The notes: generated by a model not told the origin, from the sequence alone. A DNA stretch of 64,000 nucleotides from Galeruca laticollis (GCA_963921935.1 OY998178.1:201160862-201224861); one strand, 5' to 3'. Shown: positions 23,178 to 35,224, counted from the stretch's first letter. A program made the numbers and translations.

Positions 23178-23529
23178 TTTAAGTAGCCTTTTATAACACA
23201 ACAGGGACAATAAATATAAACAATAATAATAGCCGCAGTCCGCTTATTCCAAATTGACAAAATTGACGTTACGAAAACCACAGAAATAGTATAACCATAA
23301 ACAACCATAGACAAAGAAGAGAGTAATATCTCTATTCAAACCACTTCTCTGAAAATTGTACTAATATAGAAAACTGGAAGACATATTTATCATATTTATA
23401 TTGCAGAAAACTTCGACAAATGTTTATCCAAGCTACAGACTTCTATTATTGGAATCATAGTGTGCAATCTAGCGGTAAGAAATTAAACTGCAAGAAATAT
23501 ACAGTTACCTGCAAATTTAGAAATTTCGA

Positions 23530-23745
23530 TTACATTATGGATTTAATGCAGTTTGTTCTGTTTAAGAGCATTTCATGGATTTATGTCGGTTTGTTTGAAT
23601 CAGTCACTTTTAAATGCATTTTACTATAGGATATATTGCGTTTAGAACACATTGGAATATGGCAATGGATTTATCACACTCAAATGTAATAGAAATCATA
23701 CCTAACTATTTTTTTGTCGGAGATGGATTTATCACGTTTTGTCAG
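23530..23745 (+). repeat. Right subterminal repeat cluster
   Basis: Five direct copies of ATGGATTTA..GCGGTTTGT-type words start near 23537, 23576, 23628, 23667 and 23725; the last lies in the terminal repeat. Spacing is 38-58 bp. Clustered subterminal motifs are a known transposase-binding layout. Confidence 0.65.
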
Positions 23746-23760
23746 ATCGCTCCTCAACTG
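23725..23760 (-). repeat. Right terminal inverted repeat, unassigned DNA element
   Basis: Inverted partner of 20899-20934. Confidence 0.8.
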
Positions 23761-24289
23761 GCAAACATACGAATAACGTCCTCATAAGAATATTCTTATA
23801 AGCATTTGTATAGAATGTTTTCGAAACGTTTTCACAAGGTAATAACTAGAGAACATACTTATAATGTTCTTCATAGAATGTTCGTTTAGTATTTTCACAG
23901 GACATTGCGTAATGTGCATTCTTATATACTTATCACCAGATAAGAATGAACCTTGAAGAACATGCCAATCCATAATTGAAAGAACATGAAACGAAAGTGT
24001 TAAGCATATACTCCTCAGAACGTTAGGAAACGTACTTCTGGAGCATATGCTTGGAATATGAATGTTCTTTTAGTGTTATATGGGTTAGCACTTCTAAGTT
24101 TAAATGAATGGATTGATTACTATAAGACATTATGAACCGAACATTGAAAAGAATATGAAATAAGAAATATGGACATCGAAACTCTTCGAAATCAAGAAAG
24201 AATGGGAAAATAATAATAATAATAAGCTTCCACAAAATCTAAAAACGGAAAGGCTGCTCGGTACGGAAACATATCCTTTGTCAAGTCCA
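23761..24289. other. Spacer with AGAACAT/ATGTTCT words
   Basis: No gene is seen. Between 23785 and 24070 at least seven copies of AGAACAT or ATGTTCT-like words occur on both strands. An imperfect hairpin with GCATAT ends lies at about 24004-24052. Origin unknown. Confidence 0.45.
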
Positions 24290-25300
24290 GTATGGGAAAG
24301 ACATACAATATTCAGTGCTTGTTGCTGGTTCACTACCTGTAAAGTGTGTTTTAGGAAGAAGAATCCATCGGCCCTCTTCACCTTCCGTGTATTATCTGTC
24401 TAGATTTTTCAGGAACATTGTGAGATTAGTTCCTTACTTGCCATGACCTTTTGTAGTCTGGCCGCTATGTGAGTGGAAGTAATCTTTTCACTAAACGCTT
24501 CAAAATGAAGCATTTTGGCCTTCTTAATCTCTTTACTCTACCGAGTAAGCTCCTTAGTGTACCCCTGCTAATTTCCGTCACGTTTGGCTCTATTAAAGAG
24601 CCGACGCACCTCTTTCCCTAGGTTTGACAGTTTCCCATTCCATCAAGGAGCATATTTGTCTGATAGAGCTTTTGACTGTGGGCAGCTGGAATGAAAAGCT
24701 ATTGCTCCATTGATCTGTTCGACTCTTTGTTCCAGGTTGTAGTGCTGGTGATTTGCCCCATATATTTCGACATTATTCATATTTTCATTCAGATTGGTGT
24801 TTTAGAGAGACCAATACGTATTTCTAAGATTTAGGATTGGAGTAATCGTGGCGGTATCGCCCTCTACCCCAAATTTGATGATCCTTTTGTCGGAAAGTGA
24901 TGGCTGGTTCATCACCTTCCGATCTCTAACAAGTTTTTTAGCAGCAACATTAACTATTGTTACGCCCAAGTCCCATTTTCTTGTTATTGTTATGAAAGTG
25001 GGGTTGACCTAACGTTTAAGGTCTCAAGGTTATTTGCTAAGAGATATTCTAATAAACACTCACCTTTGGCGTTGTTGGTGGTGCTACACGGTATTGTGTA
25101 CGTTGGCATCACAGCCAATTATGATGGGCAGCCCTCTGCTGTTGCAGTGTCTCACTAGCCCTTGTACTTCCTGTGGCGGTGTCATCGGCCCGTCTCCAGC
25201 GAAGTAGACAAAGGCAATGACGATGTCTCGGTCGATACCCCCCATATAGAGGTGAACCATGGTTGGTAAAAAGTCCCGTGACATGTATTCTGAAACACAT
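24290..25300 (-). pseudogene. Non-LTR retrotransposon endonuclease and linker, fragment
   Basis: From 25284 the frame reads VHLYMGGIDRDIVIAFVYF, then PPQEVQGLVRHC and IIIGCDANVHNTV, then (shifted) STTNNAKGECLLEYLLANNL. This is the APE-type endonuclease of a Jockey/R1-like LINE. Further on come SLSDKRIIKFGVEGDT, KYAP.WNGKLSNLGKEVRRLF and finally LLPKTHFTGSEPA, the linker just before RT. Stops and shifts are frequent, and the RT is missing. Clade assignment is tentative. Confidence 0.75.
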
Positions 25301-25597
25301 AAATATTTTATGTTATTTCTTATGATTACACAGGTACACGAAGATGCTTGCTTTTAGTCATAAATCAATTTAGATTCCTTACATGCCAAAACTTCTTTGG
25401 CCTTCTTTGTTGATGCATGGTTCTTGGATACAATACTCAGTTGTAGTTTTGCGAACAACTTTGATATCACAGCTGAAGCTCCCTTCGCGTGATGCAGGTT
25501 AATCTCCGTATGTAGTGTGGGCAAAGTACTACGAGAAATGACATTTCTCGCAGATTTATAAATTTATTCAATTTTAAACTTGAATAAAAAAGTTATT

Positions 25598-25880
25598 TAT
25601 CAATACTAATAACACAATTTGAACAATTAGTGATACTGACCATAGCTGAGAACATAGTTTTCTGTTTAGCAATAATTTGCGTATTTTCCATGTGATTTTT
25701 TACAAGGATGTTTGTCGCAAATCATCTGTTAATTATGGAAATATCCATATAACCCTCAACAATTGTAAAAAACTTCCATCCCCCATGCTGTTTGATTCTT
25801 AGCAAATCAGCTCCAGAATCTGCAAGGAGAGTAATCGATGCCGATGACACTCGTCGGGACGTTTTTAGTACCCAATTTTA
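25598..25880 (-). pseudogene. Tyrosine-recombinase C-terminal fragment (Crypton-like)
   Basis: The minus strand reads RRVSSASITLLADSGADLLR, IKQHGGWKFFTIVEGYMD, then MENTQIIAKQKTMFSAMVS and ITNCSNCV. This is the last part of a tyrosine recombinase of the type found in insect Crypton-related genes: the HGGW box and the EGY segment carrying the expected nucleophilic tyrosine. One stop follows SIINR. The N-terminal two thirds are not adjacent. Confidence 0.7.
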
Positions 25881-26230
25881 ATTTGAATTCAAATAGTCAC
25901 ATCCTATCCAAAATTAGAGAAAATATTGAGTGAAACACGTTAAGAAGTCCTTTTTTCGTAACTCGCGTTCTTTTGAAGAACAAAAAATACGCTCGTTAGG
26001 AAAAATAGTGCTTTCCCAAATGGTTGCACAAATAACTATTCTGGTATTTCTAATTTTAATAGAAATGTTTATAGCATTATAGATGCCCAAGTACCACAAT
26101 AAAAACAATGTGTGTTTAATTGAGTTTAAAAACAGTTTTATTATGGCGAATAAAAATATGTGGTTTTATGTTACCCTGTAAATATACTACCGGCTCTTAA
26201 TAACTGTTTAGCATTTAATACTGGATTTGA
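25881..26230. other. Spacer, nothing recognised
   Basis: A 64-codon minus-strand frame (26108-25914) has no recognisable motif. Confidence 0.4.
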
Positions 26231-27650
26231 TGTGTTTATTGTAACGTGCTTTCTTTCCTCAAAAGAATTACGGACGTCACTATGACACCCGCGCACTTTA
26301 GTATCTACCAGATTTTCTCGGGCGCCAGATTTTTGGGATGGTTTACCCCACCGAACTCTCGAAAATGGTAGCGTCAAGAGTTACCAGGGTAGCAACAGAT
26401 GGAGGTTAAGTAATTCCAGGGGTCTGTTGTTCTTGACCTCTATGCCGTGCGAAGTGGGAAACAGGATTTAATTGTTTACCAATGTCGGAAAACGAAACTA
26501 CCTGTGCTTTATAAAATTTCACAATTTATTTTGACTTCGAAATAATTTGAGAAAAGGAAAATAAAACGAACCACGTAGCTATATATTTGAAATAACTAAA
26601 TATTGATGAAAACCCTTTAGTATTTACGATTACTATTGAATTACAACTCAGACCAAAGTACTTTATCACAGAATAAATGTTTTACGATTACAAGTCTAGC
26701 GTGCGAAGCTTTAATAGTTTTCGACTATTGCCGGTGAAAATTTACTAGCAGTACGGTGAGAATTACACAGAGAAAGCGTTATCAAGGCACTAGCGGTGTT
26801 TTACGGGAGCGTTTCTTGGCATTTGTGTACGGTATAGAATAGAACGGCGGTAAATAATAAATTTTGTGCGGATATTACCCCGACCGTTGGTGCTAAAATC
26901 AATCGCGTAAAGATCAGTTAGTCGGCAGAATCCGAAAACCTCTCCCTGGCGAACCCTCGAGGATGTCCCTGCTATGGCAGCGAACACAGACGAGGCTCCT
27001 CCAAGTTGCCTATTATCAAATATTTTAAAGTCACGCTACCAAGGCCTATGGTACTAGATTGAGCAAACCCCCGAAATACTTTGAGAATCCCTCAAGAATT
27101 TACCTGCTTTGCAGCAAGAATGCTTGAAGGTTTCCCAACGGTATTTTCTTTCCCTAGTGTTGTATACTGGAATCGGGATTCCCAAAATACCTTGAAAATC
27201 CCCCAAGAATTTACCTGTTTTGCAGCGAGAATGCTTTGGAATTTCCCAACTATATTTCTTTTTCCCTAAAGTTAAAACCAACAGTAAATTCATACTCCGG
27301 AATCGTACACAAATACGCGGAAAATCACTCAAATTAAACAAGCAGTGAGCAAAAATAAAATCTATTAATACAATAACGAAAGACGCTAGGAGCAAAATGA
27401 ATTTAACACAAGAAGAATGATTTATAAAATAATTTCTGAATTCGCTTACCTTGTTGGCGAAAATCAGTCGGCGTTTCGGAAACGGCGGAAAAACGGAGGA
27501 ACTGTAAGAGCACAGAACTAGGAGCTATAGAGCTAAGAGAGCACAAGAGCAAAAAGAGACCTATTCCGTCCCGTTTTCCGGTTTTATACATTCTTTCCTC
27601 GACCCCACCCAGCAGGTCCCCTACTTAACAATCTTAAGAACGACGCAGAC
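26231..27650 (-). repeat. LTR/leader-like segment, minus orientation
   Basis: The stretch 26240-26430 is a divergent inverted copy of 30910-31135. On the minus strand TGGCGCCCGAGAAAATC sits near 26325, resembling a tRNA-Lys-type primer-binding site. Upstream on the same strand are a TATA box (TATAAAAC at 27588-27581) and a splice donor (AAG/GTAAGC near 27449). This suggests the 5' LTR and leader of an LTR element. No internal coding region of a matching element follows, so the call is tentative. Confidence 0.45.
27065..27270. repeat. Two-unit tandem repeat, about 105-bp period
   Basis: Units near 27070 and 27178 share CCTCAAGAATTTACCTGCTT-type text, GCAGC(A/G)AGAATGCTT and a TTTCCCAAC block. 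It lies within the LTR-like segment. Confidence 0.75.
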
Positions 27651-29170
27651 TGATTTGCGCGAACGGTACAGTAAGCAATACATATTCAATATATACCGGA
27701 GGTATCAAAATCAATATACATATTTAAAAATTATTAAGAGCAAATAAATTTACAGCTTTTGATGAAAGAGGGGTGTATAAGTAAATAATAACATAACTTA
27801 ATAATAATACTAATGAAATGAGAAATTAAAATGTATACAGTGGGACATCGGAACGAAAAATAGTAACATCGTTACACTATTAAGAATACATAATAAGATT
27901 ACATAGGCTTAAAATCGTATTTGTCTTATTGTGGTTTTAAAATGGCTTGGTTTCCAGCAACTTTTAGAGTAGTTAGTTTTATTAACGATTTGTAGATTGA
28001 TTGGGTTTATTACGCTCTACACCATGACGTTATACTTTTAAAATGGCTTTTAAATATGCTCCTAAAGTAACTATTAAAACCTGTCTTTAAAACTGTTTTA
28101 CTTTCAGATTGTTTTGTCATTAAATAGAACACATTAAAACAATCTCAATAATCTCATTTTCTCAAATGCCGTGATAAAGCTATATTAAAATTCAACAGTC
28201 TAGATCGAATCATCTAAGACTAATCGCACTCCGTATTGTCAACAATAAAATTAAAAGCATCCCCTCGCCTTGTGTGTCTCAAATGAGCCAAGCCATTTTG
28301 TTTATTGTCCAAATAGTGGTTTACCAAGAGTTTATTACATTAAAACCGAATTGCAATTATCATAAACCATATTAAGGTTAACCAAATCAAATCGCACTTT
28401 GTCTTGGTACTTAATATGTGCTCTGGATATGGTATAAAATGCAAATACATTAAAACCCATTGATCTTATCATTGCTTTATGAACGACTTAATAGTTTAAT
28501 TTAATTTCTGGCCATTTTATTTTCTCCAAACGGTGGAAGCCATGACCTATAGAAATATTTAGGCCTCCGTATAAAGACAAATCAAATAATTAAGTGGGTA
28601 TTTTCGATATACTTTAATAAAGAAATATATAATATAATATATAAAATCATTTTTCTTCATTATTCAAATTTTTTAAGCTTCCAAAAAATGTTGGTATTAT
28701 TTTTTTAAATTAAAACTCTTCAGAAATTTGAAGGCGGTCGAGTTTTTTAAGACTATTTCATTAACATTTATCGATAAAGTGTGGTGCGCAAGTATTTTTC
28801 CATCTTAACATGACTGAATTAGTAGGTAATAAACTTACTAACACTCATTTTCATTATTTTATATAGAAACCATGATACATAAATCCATGAACAGGTAGAG
28901 CGTTTTTGTTTGTACGTCTTGTAATTGCTTATGAGTAGTGTAACGAGTTATTTTTTTGAAACATTTTGATTGATTTTTTCCGATGATATTTTAATTTTAA
29001 TTAGTGGATATAACTCGTTACTTACTTTCCAATTTTGATTTCTGGTACCGTTTCAGTCCCGTAATATGAATTTAAGGATTTATTTCATTAGTAACTCAAA
29101 AGCCGTGATTTACTATTTAAAGAAATATGTAAAATGTATTAAATTCCGCTTTTCAAAATTTAAATTATCG
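27651..29170. other. Spacer, nothing recognised
   Basis: AT-rich DNA with no credible open frame or repeat apart from scattered TTAAAA-type words. Confidence 0.4.
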
Positions 29171-31140
29171 AGGACGCCCGGTATATAAACTATTTTGATT
29201 AAAACCGAAGCCTTTCAGTACAGTAGGAATATTTCTTGTTGTAATTAAATCGATTCAAGTTAATTCCCTCACAACCGTTATCGCCAAAAATTTTAGGTAG
29301 GAAGTAAACTATAAATTCGAAAACCGAGCGTTTTAAATGGATTGAATTAGATTATTAGAGTTAGTAGAATCAAGAGATAATTTGGCCGTAAGCAGATTTA
29401 AAATTGATAGTGTGAAGTGTCCGACCGTCCAGTATTTTCTGAGTAAGTGGAAATTTATTCTGAAACCCGAATAAAATATTTCAGCGGGCTTTTGAAGTTT
29501 TATATTCAATTTCTATAAAATATTTTAAGTAGTTCTGCTATTTGAGAATAAAATTCCGTATTTTGATAAAGCTGGTAAGCCGGCATTTTTATGAAACGAT
29601 GAAAATCCAAACTTATTTACAGTTTTTATCACCGCGTTCTGTATATTGTTTCTTTTGAATTCAGGTCTGAGCCTTTAATACATTGAAGTAACATTTTGAT
29701 TTTAATTTTGCGATACAGATTATTATACCTAGTGTCCTGTTTCAAATTACCCAAATACATATTAGATTTTTATTTGCCTTTCTCCTCGATAATTGGATTC
29801 TATTTCGACTGTGATCTTTTATTTTTTGTATTCAGGAATTAACCTCTCTGTTATACAATTTTAACTAACCGGAAATTTGAAAGCATAATTTTCTCTAAAT
29901 TACTTTGATTTATTTTATTTCAAAATAATATATAGTTTTAACTGACCATCCGAAAACCGTCTGTGAAACGGATCAGAGGCTGTTGCCACCAGCCGTTTCC
30001 CTTTCGGAACGCGAATAATTTTCTCTAGGTTACTTATATTTATTTTAGTTCAGAGTTATATATAGTTTCATTTGACCGGAAGTTTGTAAAATTGAAAACC
30101 GTCTGTGAAACGGATCAGAGGCTGTTGCCACCAGCCGTTTTTCTTTAGGAACGCGCATAATTCTCTCTAGATCACTTAAATTTATTTTAGTTCAAAATTA
30201 TATATAGTTGTAACTCACCGGAAACTCTAAAAATTGAAAACCGACTGTGAAACGGTATCAGCCGGTAATAATTTCGTTTCATATTTATCTATTCTAAGAC
30301 ACAGTTTTATTTTGCTTGTATTTGGGTAACCGCTGTCCTATTCTCCAACCAAAATTTTAGAATAATTTTAACCGATAATTTGAAAATTTAAAGTGTAAAT
30401 TCTCCTATAAAAATTAGATTCTCAACCAAGTATGAAGCTGTTGCCACTGATTGATTGATAATCTAGTTTAAATTCTCCAGTTTTTTTTTGTTATAAACTG
30501 GTCTGGTCACAGTTTTCCACCTATCCCGATTGACCATCCCTACCGGTTGATTACCGTGATAGGTAATTATTGTTTTACTACTGCTCACCGCATAATTACA
30601 GAAATGCTTATACCGCTTCCGCTGTTATTAAGAATTGTATTTGCTTGCTTACACCTGTTTTATTGTGTCATTGCTCACATTCCTTAATACCGGCAAATTT
30701 CGCATAATAACATAGGGCTTGAACATATTTGCTTACTGTATATATTTAACTGATTCGGTACCGCTTGAAAATAATCAGAAATTGTTGAATGTTATTTTGT
30801 ATGTATATATTTTAAATAGGATTTGTAATATACCAATAAATACGATCAATGTTTTCCCAATATCCTGTAGCATCGCCGTCTAAGGCTTATAGGTTTTGTA
30901 GGTGTGTTAAATTCAACGAGACCCCTGGAATTTTCCGTAACCTCCATCTAAGGCTACCTGGAACTCTTGACGCGAAGGGTCAAGGGGCCGTGTAGTAAAC
31001 CACGTAAAATAATCTGGTGCCCGAGCAATTTGTTCCACAAAACTTTGCATCGAGGGTGTCCAAAGTGACGCGTCAGTTGCTAAGAACCTGTGTGAGAGGT
31101 GAAGGAAGTAGCAAGCGGCAGGAAAGCGCGTCACAGTAGA
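29171..31140 (+). repeat. LTR/leader-like segment, plus orientation
   Basis: Its right part (30910-31135) is homologous in inverted sense to 26240-26430. On the plus strand TGGTGCCCGAGCAATTTG near 31016 again resembles a primer-binding site. Upstream are a TATA-like word (TATATAAA at about 29181) and TCAGTACAG about 35 bp later, an insect-type core promoter pair. If read as an LTR, its R-U5 part would be unusually long. No gag or pol follows. Confidence 0.4.
29880..30270 (+). repeat. Tandem repeat, three units of 130-142 bp
   Basis: Anchors TAATT(T)TCTCTA lie at 29885, 30016 and 30158. Units contain AAAACCGTCTGTGAAACGG, itself a small hairpin, and GGCTGTTGCCACCAGCCG. The third unit is partial and diverged. 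Confidence 0.8.
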
Positions 31141-31913
31141 TAGTTTTAGAAAGACATTTTCTATTTGAAGTTTGTCAGCATTAAAGACAATTGTATTTAA
31201 GCTTGTATATTGAACTACTTTTGAAAGCGCATGATTTTAAAGCGTATTAGAAGTGGGTTTAGAAGTATCTTGACAGAAGCCTTAAAACCAGTTACTCAAG
31301 GTAATAGTAAATTATAAGGCTTTTTATCCATGGTTTTAAAGACCTCTTTCAGAGTGGGCCCTTTTATGTTGAAGGCGGCTTTATGGCATCCTCAAGACTT
31401 GTTTTAAAACCAATTGGTTTCATTTACTGTTTTATTCTATAGTTTCAAAGCATCCTTGTAATGATGAATAAAAGCGTTTGTGCTACTTTGGTGTTCACTC
31501 CAAACTTTCAAAACTCTGTTTACAATCAATATCAATAATGTATTAAGTAGTTTAATGTGTCCTTTAATGCGTATTTTTATGTTTTGCTCTAGTAAGTGAA
31601 ATCTATCAAATTTATCTCGCCTGAATATATTAACATCTATATTCTAATCATGTATTCAATCTTCTCAATACTGGTGTCCTGATACTTTTTCTCCTACGTT
31701 TGAACATAATCCCCGATCTTGGCGATTCATTACAAAAGCTTTCTGATCCTGCAGTTTCATTTAATATCTTATTGTCTAAAAATAACATCTATGGCATACT
31801 TATTGAAGTGGAATATTTAAGAAAAATAGTGACTATTATGAAAAGTATCGAAATAGAATAATCTCTAATAAAACATCGTGCCATTATTGAAATATTTTTG
31901 TTTTTCACTATAA
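31141..31913. other. Spacer, nothing recognised
   Basis: No coding or repeat structure is evident. Confidence 0.4.
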
Positions 31914-34020
31914 ATGGATCTATGCGCCAGTGCCAATGTCCTGCTAAAAAGTATATGTGGCAAGGCTGATTGTAGTAGTTTCAATAACCTCCAAAAGATA
32001 GTGCTGGTTGTATGTCCAGACAGGCTGTTTCTGCTAATGGGAGTAAGTGCCACACCTGTCACGAGCTTATACAAGCTTATTCTTCCACACGTTGTAACAG
32101 CAGACACTATCATATCGTGTTTTGTTTACCACATTGATACTTATTAATTTAGATGACGGATACAGGTTAAATATTAGTGCTTTTAGTGAAGATGAAAAAG
32201 TCGAGAAGCTACAGTTTAGAGAGAAACAGCTAAAGGCAAGACAGTGGCGAGTCTTACCTCACCCAGAACAAGCACAACAGAAAAGAGATGTCAGCAGAAC
32301 AAACACCACCTTTACTGGTCTGTGCTGTTTCAAAGTAAATTAAGATGCAATATGTAATATTAGTATCAGTAAGCCCACACAGCCATCTTTTACTGTGCAA
32401 ATGCTGCAAAACATGGTAGTCAAAACATAACCTAACTAACATAACCCGACATCCTGACCTAGGCCTAACCTATTTACATACTTTAACCAAAGTTATGCCT
32501 AAATACCTTTCCCATTTTGTATAACACATCTATAATAACTAAAGTGTACACCTGGCCATTAGTACAATATATTTTTACATTTTCAGGCCACTGCAAATGC
32601 AAATACAGCTGCTGCAGAGAGTGTGACGACATGAAAATTAAGTTGTTCGAAGGCTACCATGATCTTGACCTGAACCAGCAAGGCAACTACCTGATGGGCC
32701 TTATAGAGGTGCTTCCTATTCAGAGAAGACGCCACGGGACATACACTGAACCAGCTCAGAGTAGGGAAACAATCAACTGTAAGCTACACGCTTCCAGGCG
32801 GTACCGGAAACTTTGAAAGGGTTTGCAAAGCTACATTTTTAAGTACTTTTGGAATATCTCCAAAAAAGTTCAGGCAACCATTATGCAAAAGCAATGAGGC
32901 TGTATTGTTTATAAAGACAACCTTGGAGGACCTAGGAAGTTTAATTATACTAAAAGTGATAGAATTAAAGTTAAAATTCACATGAACTCTTTCCCAAAAG
33001 ATGTTTCACATTACAGTCGTTTGAAATCTGAAAAAGAGTACCTCAGTCAGGACGCAAACTTAAACCGTATTTTTAGTGCTTTCTTAAAAAAGTATGCTCG
33101 AAGCGGTATCACATACAAGCTCTACAGCAAAGTTTTCTTGAAAGATTCTCCAAAAATTATCGTTCCGCAGACCACGGAACGATACCTGCAAAAAATGTGA
33201 TTCCTTAAACATCCAATCTAAGTCCAATGATCCCACAGTATCAGAGAAAGCTAGAAACAGCTCAAGCTACACCACAGAAAAGCTGAAAGACCTGTTTCTG
33301 ATATGAAAAATGATACAGTGTCTAGCACATTACATGACAGCCAGGTTTGTAACATCGTAATGGATCTTGAAAAGGTGTTGGCATGGCTTAAATTGACACA
33401 TAGTGATATGTATTACTTTTGCGCCAACTATCATGCTACAATTTCAACATTCATATAACTGACACGAATGATGCCTTAAACACTGGTTCCAAATAGAATA
33501 AAACATGTTGTTGTATGTAGCGATAATTGCTCAGGACAAATTAAAAACCGAATATTGGTTTTTTTGTACATGTTTATTGTAGAAACAGGTATTTTTGATT
33601 CGGTTACACACAAGTTTCTAGTATCTGGGAATAGCTTTTCTGTTGCTCATCGTGATTTTGCGATTAGTGAGAAAAAAATCGAGTGGCCAAAATGCAGGTT
33701 ATTCAAGATCTTGAAAATCTGATTAAAGAAGAAAGGCCTTCAAATCCTTTTAAAGTTTTGAATATATATGACCGTTTCGCTAATTTTGAAAAAGAAGCTA
33801 CTGAATGCATTAACACAAAAAAATTGCTATTACTCAGATTTCTTTTATTAAGGTAACAAAAGAAAAGCCTGGTTACGTATCTTTTAAAAAGAGTTTTTCC
33901 GATATATGTGCTTGGGAAAAGTTTTATGTCCTGAAAAAAAAGCAAAACAATGAGAGACATTGCTAACGTGAAATTACAAAAACTTCCATCTACTGTTCGA
34001 CATACCCCTAACAATAAGAA
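31914..34020 (+). pseudogene. DUF7869-like protein, second family member, heavily decayed
   Basis: Pieces appear in the order expected for the family seen at 21379-23177. A Cys-rich start HCKCKYSCCRECDDMKIKLF (after an acceptor TTTTCAG at 32586) is followed by QQGNYLMGLIEVLPIQRR and VCKATFLSTFGISPKKFR. Then come HMNSFPKDVSHYSRLKSEKE and YLSQDANLNRIFSAF, then SDNCSGQIKNRILVFLYMF and HKFLVSGNSFSVAHRDF. The presumed acidic residues lie in SDNCSGQ and SVAHRDF. Stops and shifts occur throughout. The exon at 31914-32340 is assigned only by position. Confidence 0.65.
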
Positions 34021-35224
34021 AGACCTGGAAAAAGTGATTTAAGATGTTGATAGAAACAGCCAGGAATTTTTCTGACAGCTTTGTCAATCAACTCAGTGTT
34101 GTATTTTGGCACTTAGATTATGGTACTTATACCCAATTAGCAGGGTGACAAATGATGGACTTAGATCTTTCTGAAAAAAGACTTTTAATTTTTCTTTTGT
34201 TTTATTTAGTAACAATAATTAGATTTGTAGTCCTAACAATCATGTAATAAGTTCATTACATTGTGTCTTTACAATAATAAATATTCATTTTTCTGAAAAT
34301 GGTGAAGTTTTCTTTAGTTCCTGAAAATTTTCATTTTTGGCACTTACATCTCTACTCTTCCTTTGAGACTAAGATTTGGCTTCAAATCCCTCGCTATTCG
34401 GGCTAACATATCGGGGCACATTTTGATAACGCACAATTTCCTAAATGTTACAAAGATCTTCTACTTGACTGTTCGGTAGTATGTCTCGAAATGTTTTTCC
34501 AGTTATCGATTTCAACGTCCTCATTTCTGTTAGCCTCTTTGGAACAATCAAAGATGTTTTGATTTGTGATAATTATACTATAATATCATACATACATTTG
34601 CAAATAATGAAGATCTGTTAGTATACGTTTGCTCACAACAGATGCAAATAGTTTTGTCTGACTTTTTTCCAATAGAATGTTTACTTTTTCTAGAATTCGT
34701 AAAAAATACATCTATAAAAAAACCTTATGGTCTTCACCAACTATTCTCTGAATGACTGAATACAGTTAAATTTTTTTGTTTTCTAACCTTTCTAGTACTT
34801 TTGTATAAATATGAGTAATAACAAATTATAATTCACTTTGTCGGGTAAAATGAAAGGAGCTCTAGGAAATTTAACATTACAGGCAACTTCACGGACATAT
34901 TTTCTAAGTGTATTCATTATTTCTGCTGTTTTTTTTGTCCTTCATTTTATGAAACATTTATCAGATTTTTATTAGATTATGGAATTTCATTATAAATTGT
35001 TTATTATGGTTTAATAGGCTACCATAAACTTTCACGACCTCATGTGAATATTTTCATTAGTTCTTTAGGTGTAAAAATATGGAAATTTATAATCCATAGG
35101 GCGTTGTTTGTTCACAAAAATTCTACAGTTTGTCCCAAATTAGGTGTTGATTATTTTCATGTCCTTTCGATATGGAATGTCTCAGATCTATTGTAAACAG
35201 CTGTATGGTTGACGTGATCCTTTA
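34021..35224. other. Spacer with possible minus-strand coding remnant
   Basis: On the minus strand several peptides look non-random: RLTEMRTLKSITGKTFRD near 34520, NVKFPRAPFILPD near 34860, PNLGQTVEFL near 35130, and HGRIKDHVNHTAVYNRSETF from about 35240. They do not match a family I know. Stops are frequent. It could be an old element gene or a host pseudogene into which the gypsy element inserted. Confidence 0.35.

Larger units (their letters stand above)
20899..23760 (-). mobile_element. DNA transposon of unassigned superfamily, 2862 bp
   Basis: It is bounded by 36-bp inverted repeats at 33/36 identity. It holds one two-exon minus-strand gene with a DDE-like residue order. Subterminal copies of a GGATTTA..GCG.TTTGT motif lie on both sides. 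Size, termini and single gene fit a cut-and-paste transposon. I could not find the target duplication, so the superfamily stays open. Confidence 0.7.

Noticed and set aside
23420..23629. 69-codon plus-strand ORF in the right end of the 20.9-23.8 kb element
   Set aside because: It runs through the subterminal repeats and has no counterpart elsewhere.
23785..24070. GAAnnTTC words as a heat-shock element cluster
   Set aside because: Three correctly spaced alternating units are not found, and no gene starts nearby.
30913..31134. 73-codon minus-strand ORF with protein-like text
   Set aside because: The homologous block at 26240-26430 does not keep the frame, so the nucleotide similarity is better explained as a non-coding LTR/leader sequence.
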